Shown piece after piece: positions 1 to 11,228 of a DNA stretch of 64,000 nucleotides. The translations under genes were made by a program, and so were the position numbers. The stretch is from Hyaloraphidium curvatum. Lineage: Eukaryota > Monoblepharomycota > Hyaloraphidiomycetes > Hyaloraphidiales > Hyaloraphidiaceae. Position 1 is the stretch's first letter. Each line of letters opens with the position of its first letter. The notes under the pieces were generated by a model. That model saw only the letters and a list, made by a program, of their open reading frames with translations. It was not told the DNA's origin and made no database searches. The DNA is taken from contig JAIVFI010000021.1 in the NCBI GenBank assembly GCA_025558095.1, positions 310,001 through 374,000 on the forward strand, given 5' to 3'.

Positions 1-830
1 GCGGCCCTTCCCTTTAGTTCAGGGACCCTACTGACTCGATCACTCTTCGGCAATCAGGAGTTCTACATCCCCTCCGAATCCACCTCCATCCACTTTCTCA
101 AAACGAAGCTCTGTGTGGGCTGCGCAAAGGGGTTCGAGATCGTCGACCTGGAATCCCTGAACACACAGGGTGCGCCGTCCCCCCGCGACCGCCGCGACCG
201 CGCTCATTTCCAATCACGCAGGACTCTTGGATCCGAAGGACGAGTCCCTCGAGTTTGTCATGAAGCGCGAGAACCTTCGGCCCATAGCCATCTATCGGCT
301 ACCCGACGGTTGCTTCCTTCTCTGCTACGACGGTGAGCCGCTGCGACAGTTATTCTCCGTCGGCCTTTTAACGCTCATGACGTTGTGTCCAGAGTTTGGT
401 TTCTACGTGGACAAATTCGGACGCCGGACGCGGCACGAGCAACTGATTCAATGGACGGGCTCGCCGTCGTCCTTTTGTGAGCACGAGCTGCCATCCTCGA
501 CCACTGCCGAGCCCTGATCCACCGTCCCTTCCAGCGCTCGTGTATCCCTACGTGATCGCGTTCGATTCGTCGCTGATAGAGATTCGGAACGCGGAGACGG
601 GCGACCTGCAGCAGGTGATCGCGACGACGAACCTGCGCAACGTCAGCACGGACCCCGAGCTCCTGCACTGCGTGATGGACTCGCCCGCCGGGGAGACGCA
701 GCAGCTTGTGAAGCTCAAGCCGTGCTATAGCGGCCCGGAGCAGGCTCCGGGTGGGCTAGATGGGGGCGATTTTGTGATGGGCCAGGCCGCGGGGCGCCAG
801 GCTCTGGCAGTGAACGGGACGGTGGAATGA
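1..830 (+). CDS. ROM2: Rho1 guanine-nucleotide exchange factor, C-terminal CNH domain (partial)
   Basis: The 3' part of a Rom1/Rom2-type GEF, which loads GTP on Rho1 in the cell-wall integrity pathway. Only the citron-homology (CNH) domain is inside the window; the DH and PH domains would lie upstream of base 1. Diagnostic strings are FYIPSESTSIHF, LCVGCAKGFEIVDLE, FVMKRENLRPIAIYR and LVYPYVIAFDSS. The reading frame is restored by three short introns at about 170-221, 333-392 and 477-534, all GT-AG. The last exon runs to a TGA at 828-830 after a low-complexity tail. The stop lies 29 bp from the stop of the opposing RFC gene, so the 3' UTRs must overlap. The family call is strong; which paralogue (Rom1, Rom2 or Tus1) is uncertain. 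Confidence 0.88.
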
Positions 831-859
831 GGGTTTCTTGCTTTCGTGTTGCAGGTTCA

Positions 860-2239
860 CTAATGACTGAGTCCGATCACCTTGCCCATGAAAGCCATGA
901 GCTGGAGCTGCTCGTCTGCGCCGTCCGTCAGACACTTGTCGATGTGCCCCAGGTGCTGCGTCAGAGCGGCCTTCTGTCGTGTCGTCAGCCTCGGGTCCGA
1001 GATCACAGAGTCATGCAGCTGCGGTGGTAAGCTTAGGGCGCGAAGGTCGTGCGACGTGAGCACGGGCGCACCTGGGAGACGATCTGCCCGACGGAGTATC
1101 CGGCCACGGTGGCCGCATTGACCGCAGCCATCATTTTGTCGAAAGAGTTGCTCCACATGGAGAGCAGCAGGGTCTCGAGGACCGGGGCGGGAACGACCTG
1201 CGATCTGATCTGAGAAGCTTTCGACGGGACGGCGGAGCCGAGACCTACGCCGGCAATCTCAAACAGTGAATCAGCAGTAATCATGTCGGAGCCGTGAAGG
1301 CGATGAGCACTCTGTAGGAAAGTGATGGCTTTGCGCAGATCGCCGTCGGCCACTTTGATCAGCACTTCGATCGCCTGTCAATCCGCGGGCAGCGTCAAGG
1401 CGACGTGGCTAGCTTAAGGTAGCAGCAGCCCACCTGCTCCTCGATGTTGACATTCTCGGACGAGATGACGTGTTTCAATCTCGCGATCATGCTGGCATCG
1501 TCGAGCGGCCGGAACCGGAACTTGGCGCAACGCGAAGCAAGAGGCTCAATGATGCTGGTCGGTGCAGGTTCGCTCAGACGTGGAGGTGCGAGATTTAGGA
1601 TCCCGCTACGCACCGGGAAACATAATTGCAGATGAGGCAGAATCGGGTGATCTTGGAGTAGGTCTCCATCGTTCGCCGCAACGCCGATTGTGCATCGCTG
1701 GTCATGGAGTCGGCTTCGTCAAGGATCACGATCTTGTACGGTGGGCAGGGGTGGCCCCCTTGCGACCTCTGGGTGACGGAGACGCGTGCAAAGTTCTTGA
1801 CCTTTTCGCGCACGATCTCGATTCCGCGCTCGTCGGAAGCATTGAGCTCGAGCACCCTGCTCCTGATCTGCTCGGGACTGAGGAGCAGCCTGGGCGGTGA
1901 GCTTGGAAACGAACTACATGCAGGGCAACGCACCCGTAGAGATCATGGGCGAGGGCCAAAATGGTCGACGTCTTTCCGGTGCCTGGAGGTCCGTAGAACA
2001 GCAGATGCGGTAGCTTCGCGCAAGCATGAGGCAGAAAAACGAACTCCGTGCCAGAGCATGCCCACATTCTCCGACTCTATCGTGCGCTTCAGAACCGCGA
2101 CGGTCTCTTCCTGTGACGAGACCTGGTCGATCTTCTTTGGCCGGTATTTTTCCACCCAGGGAATGGAGCGCTCCGGAGCGGCTCCAGTACGTTCCGGAGC
2201 GGCTCCAGTACGCTCCGGAGCGGCTCCAGTAACGCTCAT
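860..2239 (-). CDS. RFC2: Replication factor C small subunit (yeast Rfc2 / human RFC4 type)
   Basis: AAA+ clamp-loader subunit that opens PCNA and loads it on primer-template DNA in the nucleus. Read from 2239 downward, the exons give [14 protein letters not shown], Walker [16 protein letters not shown], the RFC box [17 protein letters not shown], Walker [10 protein letters not shown] with [11 protein letters not shown], the SRC motif [14 protein letters not shown], and the C-terminal collar ([11 protein letters not shown]). The Rfc2/RFC4-specific insert [16 protein letters not shown] distinguishes it from Rfc3, Rfc4 and Rfc5. At least five short introns are needed; for example 'ENV...' splices from GTGGGC to an AG just before LPHLLFYG. 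The ATG at 2237-2239 is chosen because the reading starts just before the PWVEKYRPK block. It is preceded by an unusual GAAPERT tandem repeat (separate entry). Stop at 860-862. Confidence 0.93.
2169..2232 (-). repeat. In-frame 21-bp minisatellite (three copies) in RFC2 N-terminus
   Basis: Three near-identical 21-bp units encode [21 protein letters not shown] immediately after the start of the RFC subunit (MSVT...). Units differ by one or two bases. The unit length is a multiple of three, so copy-number change would be tolerated in frame. Orthologues normally have a short, non-repetitive N-terminal tail here. Confidence 0.85.
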
Positions 2240-2470
2240 CGCGATGCGGGACCACCGACCCCGGGGGTGTATGGGCAGTGGACGGCGCGTTTTCACGCGT
2301 CTCAGGCCCAGGGGAGCAAGTATCGCCTTTAGCGAATCGCTCCTTCCGGGGAGGAGTGACAAGGCTTCGAGAACGTGCTCGGAGGACGGCGGACGTCAGG
2401 TGTGGAGTGTACTGCCTGTACTTCGATCGTGATCGGCCCGCTTTGACGACTTTTTTCCGAGCGCACCGAG
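2240..2470. promoter_or_regulatory. Shared divergent promoter region of RFC2 and eIF3j
   Basis: A 231-bp spacer between the RFC2 ATG (minus strand) and the eIF3j ATG (plus strand). Both genes must fire from it. No convincing TATA box is seen; the interval is GC-rich with short pyrimidine stretches. Inferred only from gene layout. Confidence 0.4.
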
Positions 2471-3468
2471 ATGGACGACTGGGGTCGGTAGCCCTGGGTG
2501 CTGATCCATTGATGATGCGGTGTTTCCTGAGCAACGATTTCGGCGGCAGAGAGCGAAGACGTGAACGAGATCCCGGCCCCAAAGGCTTCCGCGGCAGCAC
2601 CGCCGCCCAGACTCGCAGCACCTCCAAAGAAAGGAAAATGGGACGACGAAGACAAGGAGGAGGACGTCAAGGTCAGCCGAGGGAGGAGTGGGCGTTGTCA
2701 GCGGGCTCATGCTTTTCCGCAGGAATCCTGGGAGGAATCGGAAGATGAGGCACCAAAGCCGGCGGCGAAACCCGTCGGAGCGGGGGCTCCGAAGAAGGCT
2801 CCTGCAACTGCTGCTGCGAAGAAGGGTTCCGCCGCGGCCAAATCGGGGGCGAAAGCCGCCCCGCCGGACGAGCCCGAGGACGAGACGCCGGAGGAGCGGA
2901 AGCGACGTCTGCGGAAGCTCGAAACCGACGCGGACTTCGAGAACGTTCAGGATCTCTTCGCAAACGTGAAGTGTGGGCGTCGCCGTCTTGGTCCGTTCGT
3001 CTTCGGCGGCTTACTTAGCTGGACCAGTCACGAGCATCCTGGGGGAGGACGGCGAGCCTGTCGACCTTGGTTCCTACAAGCCGGCAGCCCGGGAGGAGTT
3101 TGATCTGCTGGCAAAGGCGGTGGTCCAGAGCTTTGCACGCTTCGAGAAGCACGGACTTTACGTGCACTTTGTCGAGACTCTGTCCCGGGAGCTGGCGACC
3201 ACGCTCGCGGATCCGCTTGACGTGAAGAAAGTCGCGAGCACCCTGACGGCACTTGCCAACGAGAAGCAGAAGGTGATCAAGGAAAAGGAGTCGAAGAAGA
3301 AGAAGGGTGAGATCGGGCGCGGTCCGCCTGCACCTGTGCCTCATCGCCTGTTTCTCTGCAGCGCCAGCCAAGAAGTCCCTGAACCGATCAGAGGACATCT
3401 ACGATGACGTGGCAACGGAAGGCGGGGGTGTCGGCGGGGCTTATGACGATGAATTTGACTTCATGTAG
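2471..3468 (+). CDS. HCR1: Eukaryotic translation initiation factor 3 subunit j (Hcr1-like)
   Basis: eIF3j binds the 40S decoding centre and promotes eIF3 recruitment and, in yeast, ribosome recycling. The start is recovered from a mini first exon: ATG at 2471 encodes MDDW, then an intron from about 2484 to 2549 restores MDDWESEDVNEIPAPK, the usual eIF3j opening. Features in order: acidic/Trp motif (KKGKWDDEDKEEDVK), a Lys/Ala-rich linker (AKKGSAAAKSGAKAA), the conserved block PEERKRRLRKLETDADFENV, a helical core (FDLLAKAVVQSFARFEKHG, VHFVETLSREL), a basic stretch (KVIKEKESKKKKG) and the terminal YDDEFDFM. Four short introns are implied. Stop TAG at 3466-3468. The first splice donor (GTCGGT) is weak, so it could shift by a few bases. 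Confidence 0.87.
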
Positions 3469-3608
3469 AGCTACCTTCTCAACAGAAGACGGAGAGGGCA
3501 CTTGATCCGAGGGGCGAGTCCGATCAAGGAGGGCCCGCGGGACGACCCCGCCGAATCACCGAACAGGTCGAATGGGCCGGCCTGCGGCGCCGAGCCACAG
3601 TAGTTCCG

Positions 3609-6600
3609 ATGCTCATTAAGCCGACCAAAGTCGATGCCTCGACGCCGCTGTGGTTCAACATCGAGCTCGATACCCGGGGGGGCGAAATCCCGAGCACCAA
3701 TGTCGGGGAAGGCGCGTCGAAGCCGGACCTGGTCCTGCAGAAATCGCAGGCGTCTGGCAACAGCGTGCTCCGCACCATAGTCAACGTGTTTGAAACGAAG
3801 TTGTCGCCATACCGGATTCTGATGTGCTTTCGCGGCGGTTCCGTGCCCCGATACTTCCAAGTCGCCGTGGCTGACAGTCTGGAGGAGCTCCAGCGCAATC
3901 TCCAGTACTTGAACGACAACATCGTTTCCGGATTGAAGGCCTTGGACGAGGCGGACCGGGAAACGTGGGCGCTGGACAAACTGAATGCCCTCCTGGCGAG
4001 CGGAAAGAACTCGTCTCACGCGGGCGAGGCTTCGGACGATGCCAAGGTGGACAGCATTCGCGAGCTCTACCGCTCGGGCTCCTGAAACGCGACCGTGCCA
4101 GGTCCGGGCCGCCAGCAGGGCGTTCCACTCGCACTTCCAGCTCCCCGAATCGGAGAAGCTGCTCTACTTCTGCTCAGCAGCCTACCAACGGGTCACGAAC
4201 CAGGGATGGCTCTACCTGTCGGCCAACCACCTTTGTTTCTATTCATTCATCCTCAACACCGAGACCAAGGTGGGACCCGAGTGTGGACCTGTCTGCCTTG
4301 TCCTCAACCCCGCGAATCAACCTACTAGGTCAAGATCGAGCTGAAGGATGTTGAGCATCTGAAGCGCGAAAAGTCAAAGGGCTTCTTTTCTGACTCGATC
4401 GTGGTGAGCACAAGGAACAACACGCAGCACTTCTTCAGCAACCTTTTGCGCCGCGACGAAACGTTCGACATCCTCGAGGACCTTACGAACCACGCAATGA
4501 CCAGGATGTTGAAGAGCAGCGCGAATCAGCAGTTGGAGGATTCCCCTGTGGCGTCGACCGCCGCGGACGTCGCCGGATCGTCCAGGAAGGAGTTGCTCGA
4601 GGAGCAGAGGCACAACCAACAGTTTCAGCTCGTCTTCAGTCTCCCAGCCGGGGAAGAGATGTTGGAGTCGACCTACGCCGTCCTCGGTGAGGGTTGGCGC
4701 TCCGCAGCCCATCCTCTGCTCATACAGCGCCTGCAGCTCTCCCGGACAATCCAACGGAAATGCAAGCACAAGGGCGGCTCTTTATTTCAACCGGGGGATT
4801 CTTGTGCTTCTTGGTGCGTGTGCTTCGTCCATTCATCGCACCGAGGCCAACACCCGGCGCAGTCATCCACCAAGTATCAAGCCCAGTTCACCCTTCCTCT
4901 TTTCGTTGTATCGGTGCGTTTAACAAGACCTCTGCTATCTCAAGCGCCAGCTTATGATCATTTGGTGCGCAGAAAATGGAGAGGCTGGTCGACTCTGGCA
5001 CTCCAACCATTTGCATCACGCTGTGAGTCTTCCCGGTGGTGGACACTCGGAGAAGGTTAATCAGCTAACGGTCGTGTGAGAAGGTGGCACAAGATGAAGA
5101 TCATTTTGCAGCTCTTGACGGATGCAAAAGGAGCCGACAATATCTGCAACGTTCTGAAAAGGATGCTTCAGGACCAGATTTCGCGAATGAAAATGGTCAA
5201 ATCGTTCACCAAGACATGCACGTCGGAGATGCTTCTGGCGGGGAACCAAGTGACCACGGGGGGGCTGAGTCTCACTTTCGGTGGCATTGAGGCTAAGGGG
5301 TGCGCTGCTTCCACCTTTCTCCCCTTCCGTGTACTCATCACGCGCACAGAGCAAAGCAACGAAACCGCCTAAAGCTTTGGCAGGTTGGGAGCAAGCACTC
5401 ACGTCGGGTCGCCCTTGTTAACTCCCCGCGCAGGCATATTTTAAGGACCACGGGCGCAACCTGACCTTGATTCGGAACCCCCAGCTGATCAAGCTCTGTC
5501 GGATCGGGATTCCGGAGAGCGTGCGCGGGGAGTTGTGGGAAGTGTGTTCGGGCGCGATATACCAGCGCTTTCTCCATCAAGGGTAGGTCGTTGCGTGGCC
5601 TCCCCGCCTGTTGGGAGCCCTCTTACCTTGCTTGCAAGGTACTATAAAGACATACTTCAAGCGAACGAAGGGAAGACCTCGGTAGCTACGGAAGAGATCG
5701 AAAAGGATCTAAACAGGTAGATTACTTACTAGCCTGCTTTTGTCGGATGGCTCATTCGCCCCTGAGATCACTTCCGGAGTATCCTGCATTCCACGCAGAA
5801 GAGGGCATCGGTGGTGAGCACACCACTGTGTTTTGACGCTTTCGCAGCTTACGCCACGCCCCACCCTCAGCCCTGCGGAGGGTCTTGTATGCATATGTGC
5901 GTGCACATGGCCCTGCCATCTTTGTCGGCACTGACATGGGACGCCGTTTTGTCTGCAGTCCTTTCACGACCCGACTCTTGGGTACTGCCAAGCCATGAAC
6001 ATTCTAGTCAGCGCCTTGCTTGTCTATCTTGAAGGCGAGTTGAGGCTGCATGTCTGGCATTGTGCATACTAACGGCGTCTGTGCAGAGGAGCAAGCTTTC
6101 TGGATTTTGACCGTTCTTTGCGATCGCTTGCTGCCCCGGTACTATACCCCAACGATGGTAGGCAAGTCTCTGGTGCACGGGAGTTCTTGCCAACAGCCTG
6201 CAGATTGGCGCCGTCGTGGATTCTCGCGTGTTGGAGTCCATGGTCGAGAAGTTCATGCCTCTCTTGGACTCGCACTTCAAAGGCCTGGATCTCCAGCTCT
6301 CCATTGTCGCCCTACCATGGTGAAGGACTCGATCGCGGGCTTTCTGTCCTCGACTGACGAAGAATTGCACCCGGGATCAGGTTCCTGTCCCTGTTCATCA
6401 ACGCCTTTCCGCTATCATTAGCATATCGGTGGGTCAATCTTGCACGGTAGGTTTGTGATCGACTCATTTCTCCTGGCAGGGTTGTGGACAACTTTTTTTT
6501 GGGTCAGAGCCCTGGCGCTCCAAACTCTTTTTGTAGGCCGCTAAAGCTCCCTGTTTCCCCACATTCTAGAAGGACCTCGCTTCTTGTTCCAGCTGGCTCT

Positions 6601-8204
6601 GGCAATCTTGAAAATCAATGGCAACGGTGAGTACGTTAGCTTTTGTGATGGTTTAGCTGATGCTAACCAGCGGTTGGACGTCACTGGTAGCTCTACTACA
6701 AGTAGGTTTCTAGTGGCTCGTTGCGCCGAGCTTGCACCGACGGGCTTCCCAGGCCAAGGAAGACGGAGAGGTCATGCAGATTCTCAAGGACTATTTTGCT
6801 ACGCTGGAGCGACCAAGCGTTGACTCGGGGCCGGGTGCACGTCCCGTGCAACGCTTTACCACCCTGCTGTTGTGCGCATACAAGGAGTTTCAGGGCGTCA
6901 CGAGCGATCTCGTTGCGGACATGCGTCGCAATCACCAGTACCGAGTCGTCCAGGCGTTGGATGTCTATTCGGTGGGCGATGGTGCTGGGCGTTACTGCCG
7001 CGACGCTACATTGTTCGAACCGCCCAGAAACGTTCCCGCATTCACGAGCTTTCAGAGTCGTCCAAGTTCTCGAAGCAGGAGGTAAGTCTGCCAAGGCTGC
7101 TTAGCCGTCGATTCTCATCCGTCGCACAGCTCTTCAGCATCTGTGACCTGTACTTTGACGCCATTTACCATGTTGGCAAGTTCAACGCAGCCGGCGGAAG
7201 CAAGATGGATTTGTCCGCTTTCCACAGGTTTCTTGGGAGGGTGGCCGCTTGGGCAGGTGAGATAAGTGCTCCTTGGGCGTCATAGTGCATCGTTGATCAT
7301 CGCCACGGTCAGATTTGGAGCCAGACCGCCTCAAGAGGCGGACGCGCGGCATCGACAGCGGCAGCGGCGAAGTGCCCGGGCAGCAGATCATCGAGCTCCT
7401 CTTCCGATACTTTAACCGAAATGTGCGTGGCGTACCGAACGGGTATCCAAACCTCACGAACCGTTTTCCCAGTCGGACGATCCGACCCACGTCACCCTCC
7501 AGGAGGTCGTTCGCGGCTTGGGTGAGATCATCTTCAGTGATGCATCCGGCAATGCCGACCTGCTCTTCGCGCTCTTTGATGAGAAGCGCAAAGGGTACTT
7601 GGACCGCGACGACATCGTCAGGCTGTCCGAGTCGCTGCTGTTTGTTCACCGCGACGCCAGCGGAGACGCGTATCTTACGGCCGTGTCGGACTTTATGCGC
7701 AAGAGCTTGGCAGTAGGAGCCGAACTCGCACAAACCCCGCCGGATGGTGCACAGCAGCAATCGGCCGATGGATCAGCCGGTGTGGATGTGGATGTGCGTT
7801 TGTCGAGGGACAAGTTTCGGGCCCTGTTGCTTGCGGAGGCTTTCTTGGGCGAGCAGATGTCGCAGTTCGGACCCAGTTTCGTCATCAGGCCCCCTGAAAA
7901 GCAGGAAGCTGAGGTCCGTTTCGTTGGCGCGGCTGTGGACCGCGTGATCAGCGAAGGCGTGCGTTGGGCAACGGGATTCCGGACGTCGTCAGACACCAGC
8001 CCGACGTCAGCCGATGCGCGTGTTTCGGAACGTGCGCCGGAAAGCCCCGGAGAGGACGACGTAACGTTAAAGGACCCGGCCGTGGACGGTGCTGAGGCAT
8101 TTCTGGAAAGCCTCGGGATCGATATCGATGGACCGGAAACCGCCTTGGACGAGGGTTCTTCAGACCTTGATGCCTTTCTCAACAGCCTCAATATTGAGCG
8201 ATAG
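3609..8204 (+). CDS. GRAM-TBC-EF-hand Rab GTPase-activating protein (Gyp2/Mdr1, TBC1D8/9 type)
   Basis: A large multi-exon RabGAP. Order of parts: N-terminal family domain (MLIKPTKVDASTPLWF...), first GRAM domain (FQLPESEKLLYFCSAA, GWLYLSANHLCFYSFIL, then IELKDVEHLKREKSKGFF), a second GRAM-like region around 4760-5220, and the TBC domain from about 5460. The TBC domain carries the arginine-finger motif IEKDLNR at about 5700 and the glutamine-finger motif GYCQAMN at about 5970, so both catalytic fingers are present. AFWILTVLCDRLLPRYY and LFINAFPLSLAYRVVDNFF follow. The C-terminus has an EF-hand-like segment (LFALFDEKRKGYLDRDDIV) and an acidic tail with Asp-rich repeats. Introns are numerous and short. 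The ATG at 3609 fits the family N-terminus. The stop lies 3 bp from the opposing TAF5 stop. Target Rab not predictable. Confidence 0.88.
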
Positions 8205-8207
8205 CTA

Positions 8208-10759
8208 CTATCCGGTGAAGGCGCCAAAGGCAAGCGCGAGGTTGCGCCGGCTGAATGCCACGTGGAGGATCGGTGTCTTCTTTGTCGCATAGGCTCCGAG
8301 CTCGTTGGCGAACGCAGTCCTGGGCGAATCGCATTGGCCTCGTACCCGCGCCGTGCGCGAAACAAATAGACCTACCGTCCATTTAACCCGAGGCTCGAAT
8401 ACGCGGCGGCTTCCTTTGTTTCCGAATCCTTGGCGCTCCAGAAGCGGACCGTTCGGTCGGCTCCACCCGACATTAAGAGGTTGCCATCTTTGCTGAAGGC
8501 GAGGCAATTGATCGCATCGGTGTGCCCTCGCATCCGCTTTATGGGTTGCGCGCTGCCGAGGTCCCACAGCACGATGCTGGCATCATCACCTGCGACAAGC
8601 AGTTGCAACGGAATCTACCAGAAAGAGAATGACCGAGAACGCACCTCCGCTTGCCATAGTCCGTCCATCCGGCGAAATCGCGACAGATGACACGGGGCCC
8701 GAATGCTCCTTCATGATGCGAACACACTCCCCCTTCTGCACGTCCCACAGACGGCAGGTTTTATCACTCGATCCTGTGAGCACATAGTTCGAATTCGGGT
8801 GAAATCTGACGGTCTGTCGCAGAAGTGAGTTGAAAAAGCACGAGACACGCGGCGCAGAATCGCACATCAACGTCCGAGAGGTGCCCCACAAAGATGCGAA
8901 GCGGGTATATCTGGTCGCAGCTCCAAAGGCGGGCTGTTCGATCGTGGGAAGCTGTGGCGAAATAGAGGCCTTCGGGACCGAAATCGACGTCCCAGACAGG
9001 GTAGTTGTGACCCTTGTAGCACACAATGTTCGTTTGGGTCTCGAGGCTCCACAACCGTGCTGAGCGAAACGGAGGGAACGAGATCAATGGCAAACGAAAC
9101 CGTCGGGATGGACTTGCTCCTACCGGTGCGGTCCGCGGACGAGGAAACCAAGTACTTTGCGTCCTGGCTCAGAGCTAGTCCGTAGACCGGCCCTCCATGC
9201 CCGACCAATTGGATACTGCCCGGGGCAGCAGCTCTCTTGGGATTGGATCCTGTGCGGGACCACCTCAGCTTCCTCCCCCGCGAGAAACGCGCTGGGGTCT
9301 CACCACGCTGCTGCTCTGTGCCCAGATTCCATACGCGGATGGTAGAATCTTGGAAGCCACCGGCGATGACATGCGTATCGGACGAAGTCGTGAGAGAGTT
9401 CAAGCTTCGACGGCCATGGGTCAGACCTCCCATGCATTTGAACACAGGTCAACAACTCACTTGCCGTAGGTGTTGTGAAAGGTATAGCAGCACACTGAAG
9501 GGAGCGACTGCGGACCGGTGTTGACCGCTTTGCTGGCTTCCACAAGGGCGGCAATTTTGGTCGAGATGTCCGAAAACTTGCTGGAATGGAATGACCGATT
9601 GACATGTGAACTGCAGGTGCCGGACGCCGGCTGACTCGCACCTCGCTGGAAGCGGGATTCGATCTCTGCTCGGACTCCGCAAGGCGGCTTCCGTTGCCCC
9701 CCCGCCAGCCGCTTCAGACTGAAGCAAACGCTGCGGATCAATCTGCTTGACGCGGTCCAGTACCTGCACGGTCATCTCCCCGGCATCAAGCTGATCTTGC
9801 ATCAGATCGCGCACGCGCGGCCGTTTCCAGGACCCACTGCAGCCTGAACGCGCCTCTTCATCTCCTCGTGAACCGTTCGTTCAGGAGGCAGCTCCCCTAG
9901 CAACACGGCCTTCTGATTCGTGGTGCCAAACTGCAATGCAGTCTCCCCGATGAGTCCGTTGCCCACAGACGACGGCCCGAGGCTGGAATCGACATCCGCG
10001 ATCACTGGCAACACGTACGGTCTCAAATCATCGTTCGGCGATTACCAAGAAGGTGCACAAACCGCGGATGCTAAGGTGCTGCTGGGTCAAACGGGTCAGT
10101 TGGAAGAGATTCTGGTCCGTGAGGAACTGAACGAAGAGAGTGTAGGCCATCCTCGACATCTTCAACATGTAACGCGTGGAGAGGAACCGCTGGCAGAGGT
10201 CGTTTTCCCGGACGTGTTGAACGTCGTGCACCGCCGCGAGCACCTTCAGCTCGTGTTCGTGGACGGCCGCGTGGTCGCCGCGGTGCGACTCGAAGAACTT
10301 CCTCGCTGTTTACCGGGCATGATCAATTAGGCCGCTCATTTGTAGTGAACTCCAGGCAAGCCGTACCGGTATCGGTCGTCCCCGGGTTTGCCATGAGGGA
10401 GAGGAACATGTACACGAACAGAGGGAAGAGGAGCGACTCCAAGTCCCCCTACGCGTCCACGGGCGCTCAGCGATGGGTTCTAGCCTTACGGAGGCTACAC
10501 CGACCTTGTAAGCGTCAATGGAGCCGTCCACCCAGCGCCGTAATGCCATGTAGCTTTCATCGTACACTCGGAGGGACACCGAACCGTCTCCGTCGCCGTC
10601 CAGCAAGACAGCACGGGGAATCGGCAGTTCGCCATCAATGTCCAATTCGCTCCTGAGGCCTTCGATGGACTTGGTGCGCGCCTCCTTCCTGAGCGCTTCC
10701 TCGGCTTCGCTGAAGCCCCGCCGCCGAAGGTAACTCAGAACAGATTCCACGTCGGCCAT
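8208..10759 (-). CDS. TAF5: TFIID subunit 5 (TAF5), LisH-NTD2-WD40 protein
   Basis: Scaffold subunit of TFIID (and SAGA in some fungi). From the ATG at 10759: an N-terminal LisH helix (VESVLSYLRRRGFSEAEEAL), the TAF5 NTD2 domain (RRWVDGSIDAYK..., VLAAVHDVQHVRENDL, MAYTLFVQFLTDQ), then at least six WD40 repeats. Typical WD strings are GGFQDSTIRVWNL, LVGHGGPVYGLALS, YKGHNYPVWDVDFGP, TGSSDKTCRLWDVQKG, SGPVSSVAISPDGRTMASG and MRGHTDAINCLAFSKDGN. The terminal exon gives TKKTPILHVAFSRRNLALAF, the family's closing motif. A competing stop at 8372 is avoided by a short intron around 8310-8400. Introns occur about every 150-300 nt. Stop at 8208-8210, 3 bp from the convergent RabGAP gene. Confidence 0.92.
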
Positions 10760-10917
10760 CGCGATCCGTGGACCGCGTCCGAAGGTGCCGGGACCTTAGG
10801 TCTCCTTCATTCTGTGCAAGCCATTCCGCTCGCCCCGCAGACAGCGCTGGACGTGTTTGACAAAACGGATCAGTCACGCGCGCGGTCGTCGCGTCTGCCG
10901 GCCGGCATCGCGACAAC
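10760..10917. promoter_or_regulatory. Shared divergent promoter region of TAF5 and the 58-aa protein gene
   Basis: A 158-bp spacer between the TAF5 ATG and the ATG of the small plus-strand gene. No recognisable core element; inferred from layout. Confidence 0.3.
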
Positions 10918-11169
10918 ATGGCGCAAGGAGTCATCAGCCGTACGATGGCAAGCTGGTCGGTTACTTATGCTTCTGTAACCATTGACCGTCGAGATTGACG
11001 CGTTCCTGGGCCGGCCGATGCGGATTGAAGGTTCGCCATAACAGCGATCGGCTTCGGATTCCTGGTGGTTGCCAGGCGGGACATTGACCGACGACGGCGC
11101 GAGCATGATAAGCTGCGTCGCGAGCAGCTTCGGAAAGAGAGGGACAAGGAGCGCGGGAGGCTCGATTGA
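10918..11169 (+). CDS. Small single-pass membrane protein, 58 aa, two exons
   Basis: Exon 1 (10918-10955) and exon 2 (11031-11169) join across a 75-nt intron (GTCGGT...GAAG, with CATTGAC and GATTGAC as possible branch points). They give a 58-residue protein opening MAQGVISRTMASW, a hydrophobic helix FAITAIGFGFLVVA, then a highly charged helix (RRDIDRRRREHDKLRREQLR...). The TM segment plus basic/coiled C-terminal tail resembles small fungal mitochondrial inner-membrane proteins, but I do not recognise a specific family (a DUF4748-type protein is one guess). Splicing at the tgg codon (TG|G) makes the frame continuous. The gene sits between divergent TAF5 and convergent CWC22, with a spacer of 59 bp to the CWC22 stop. 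It is too short and too split to show as a simple long reading frame. Confidence 0.6.
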
Positions 11170-11228
11170 GCCTCGCCGACGGATGGACCGGAACGCTGGT
11201 CATGGAGATACCCCGGATACTGTGTCTA

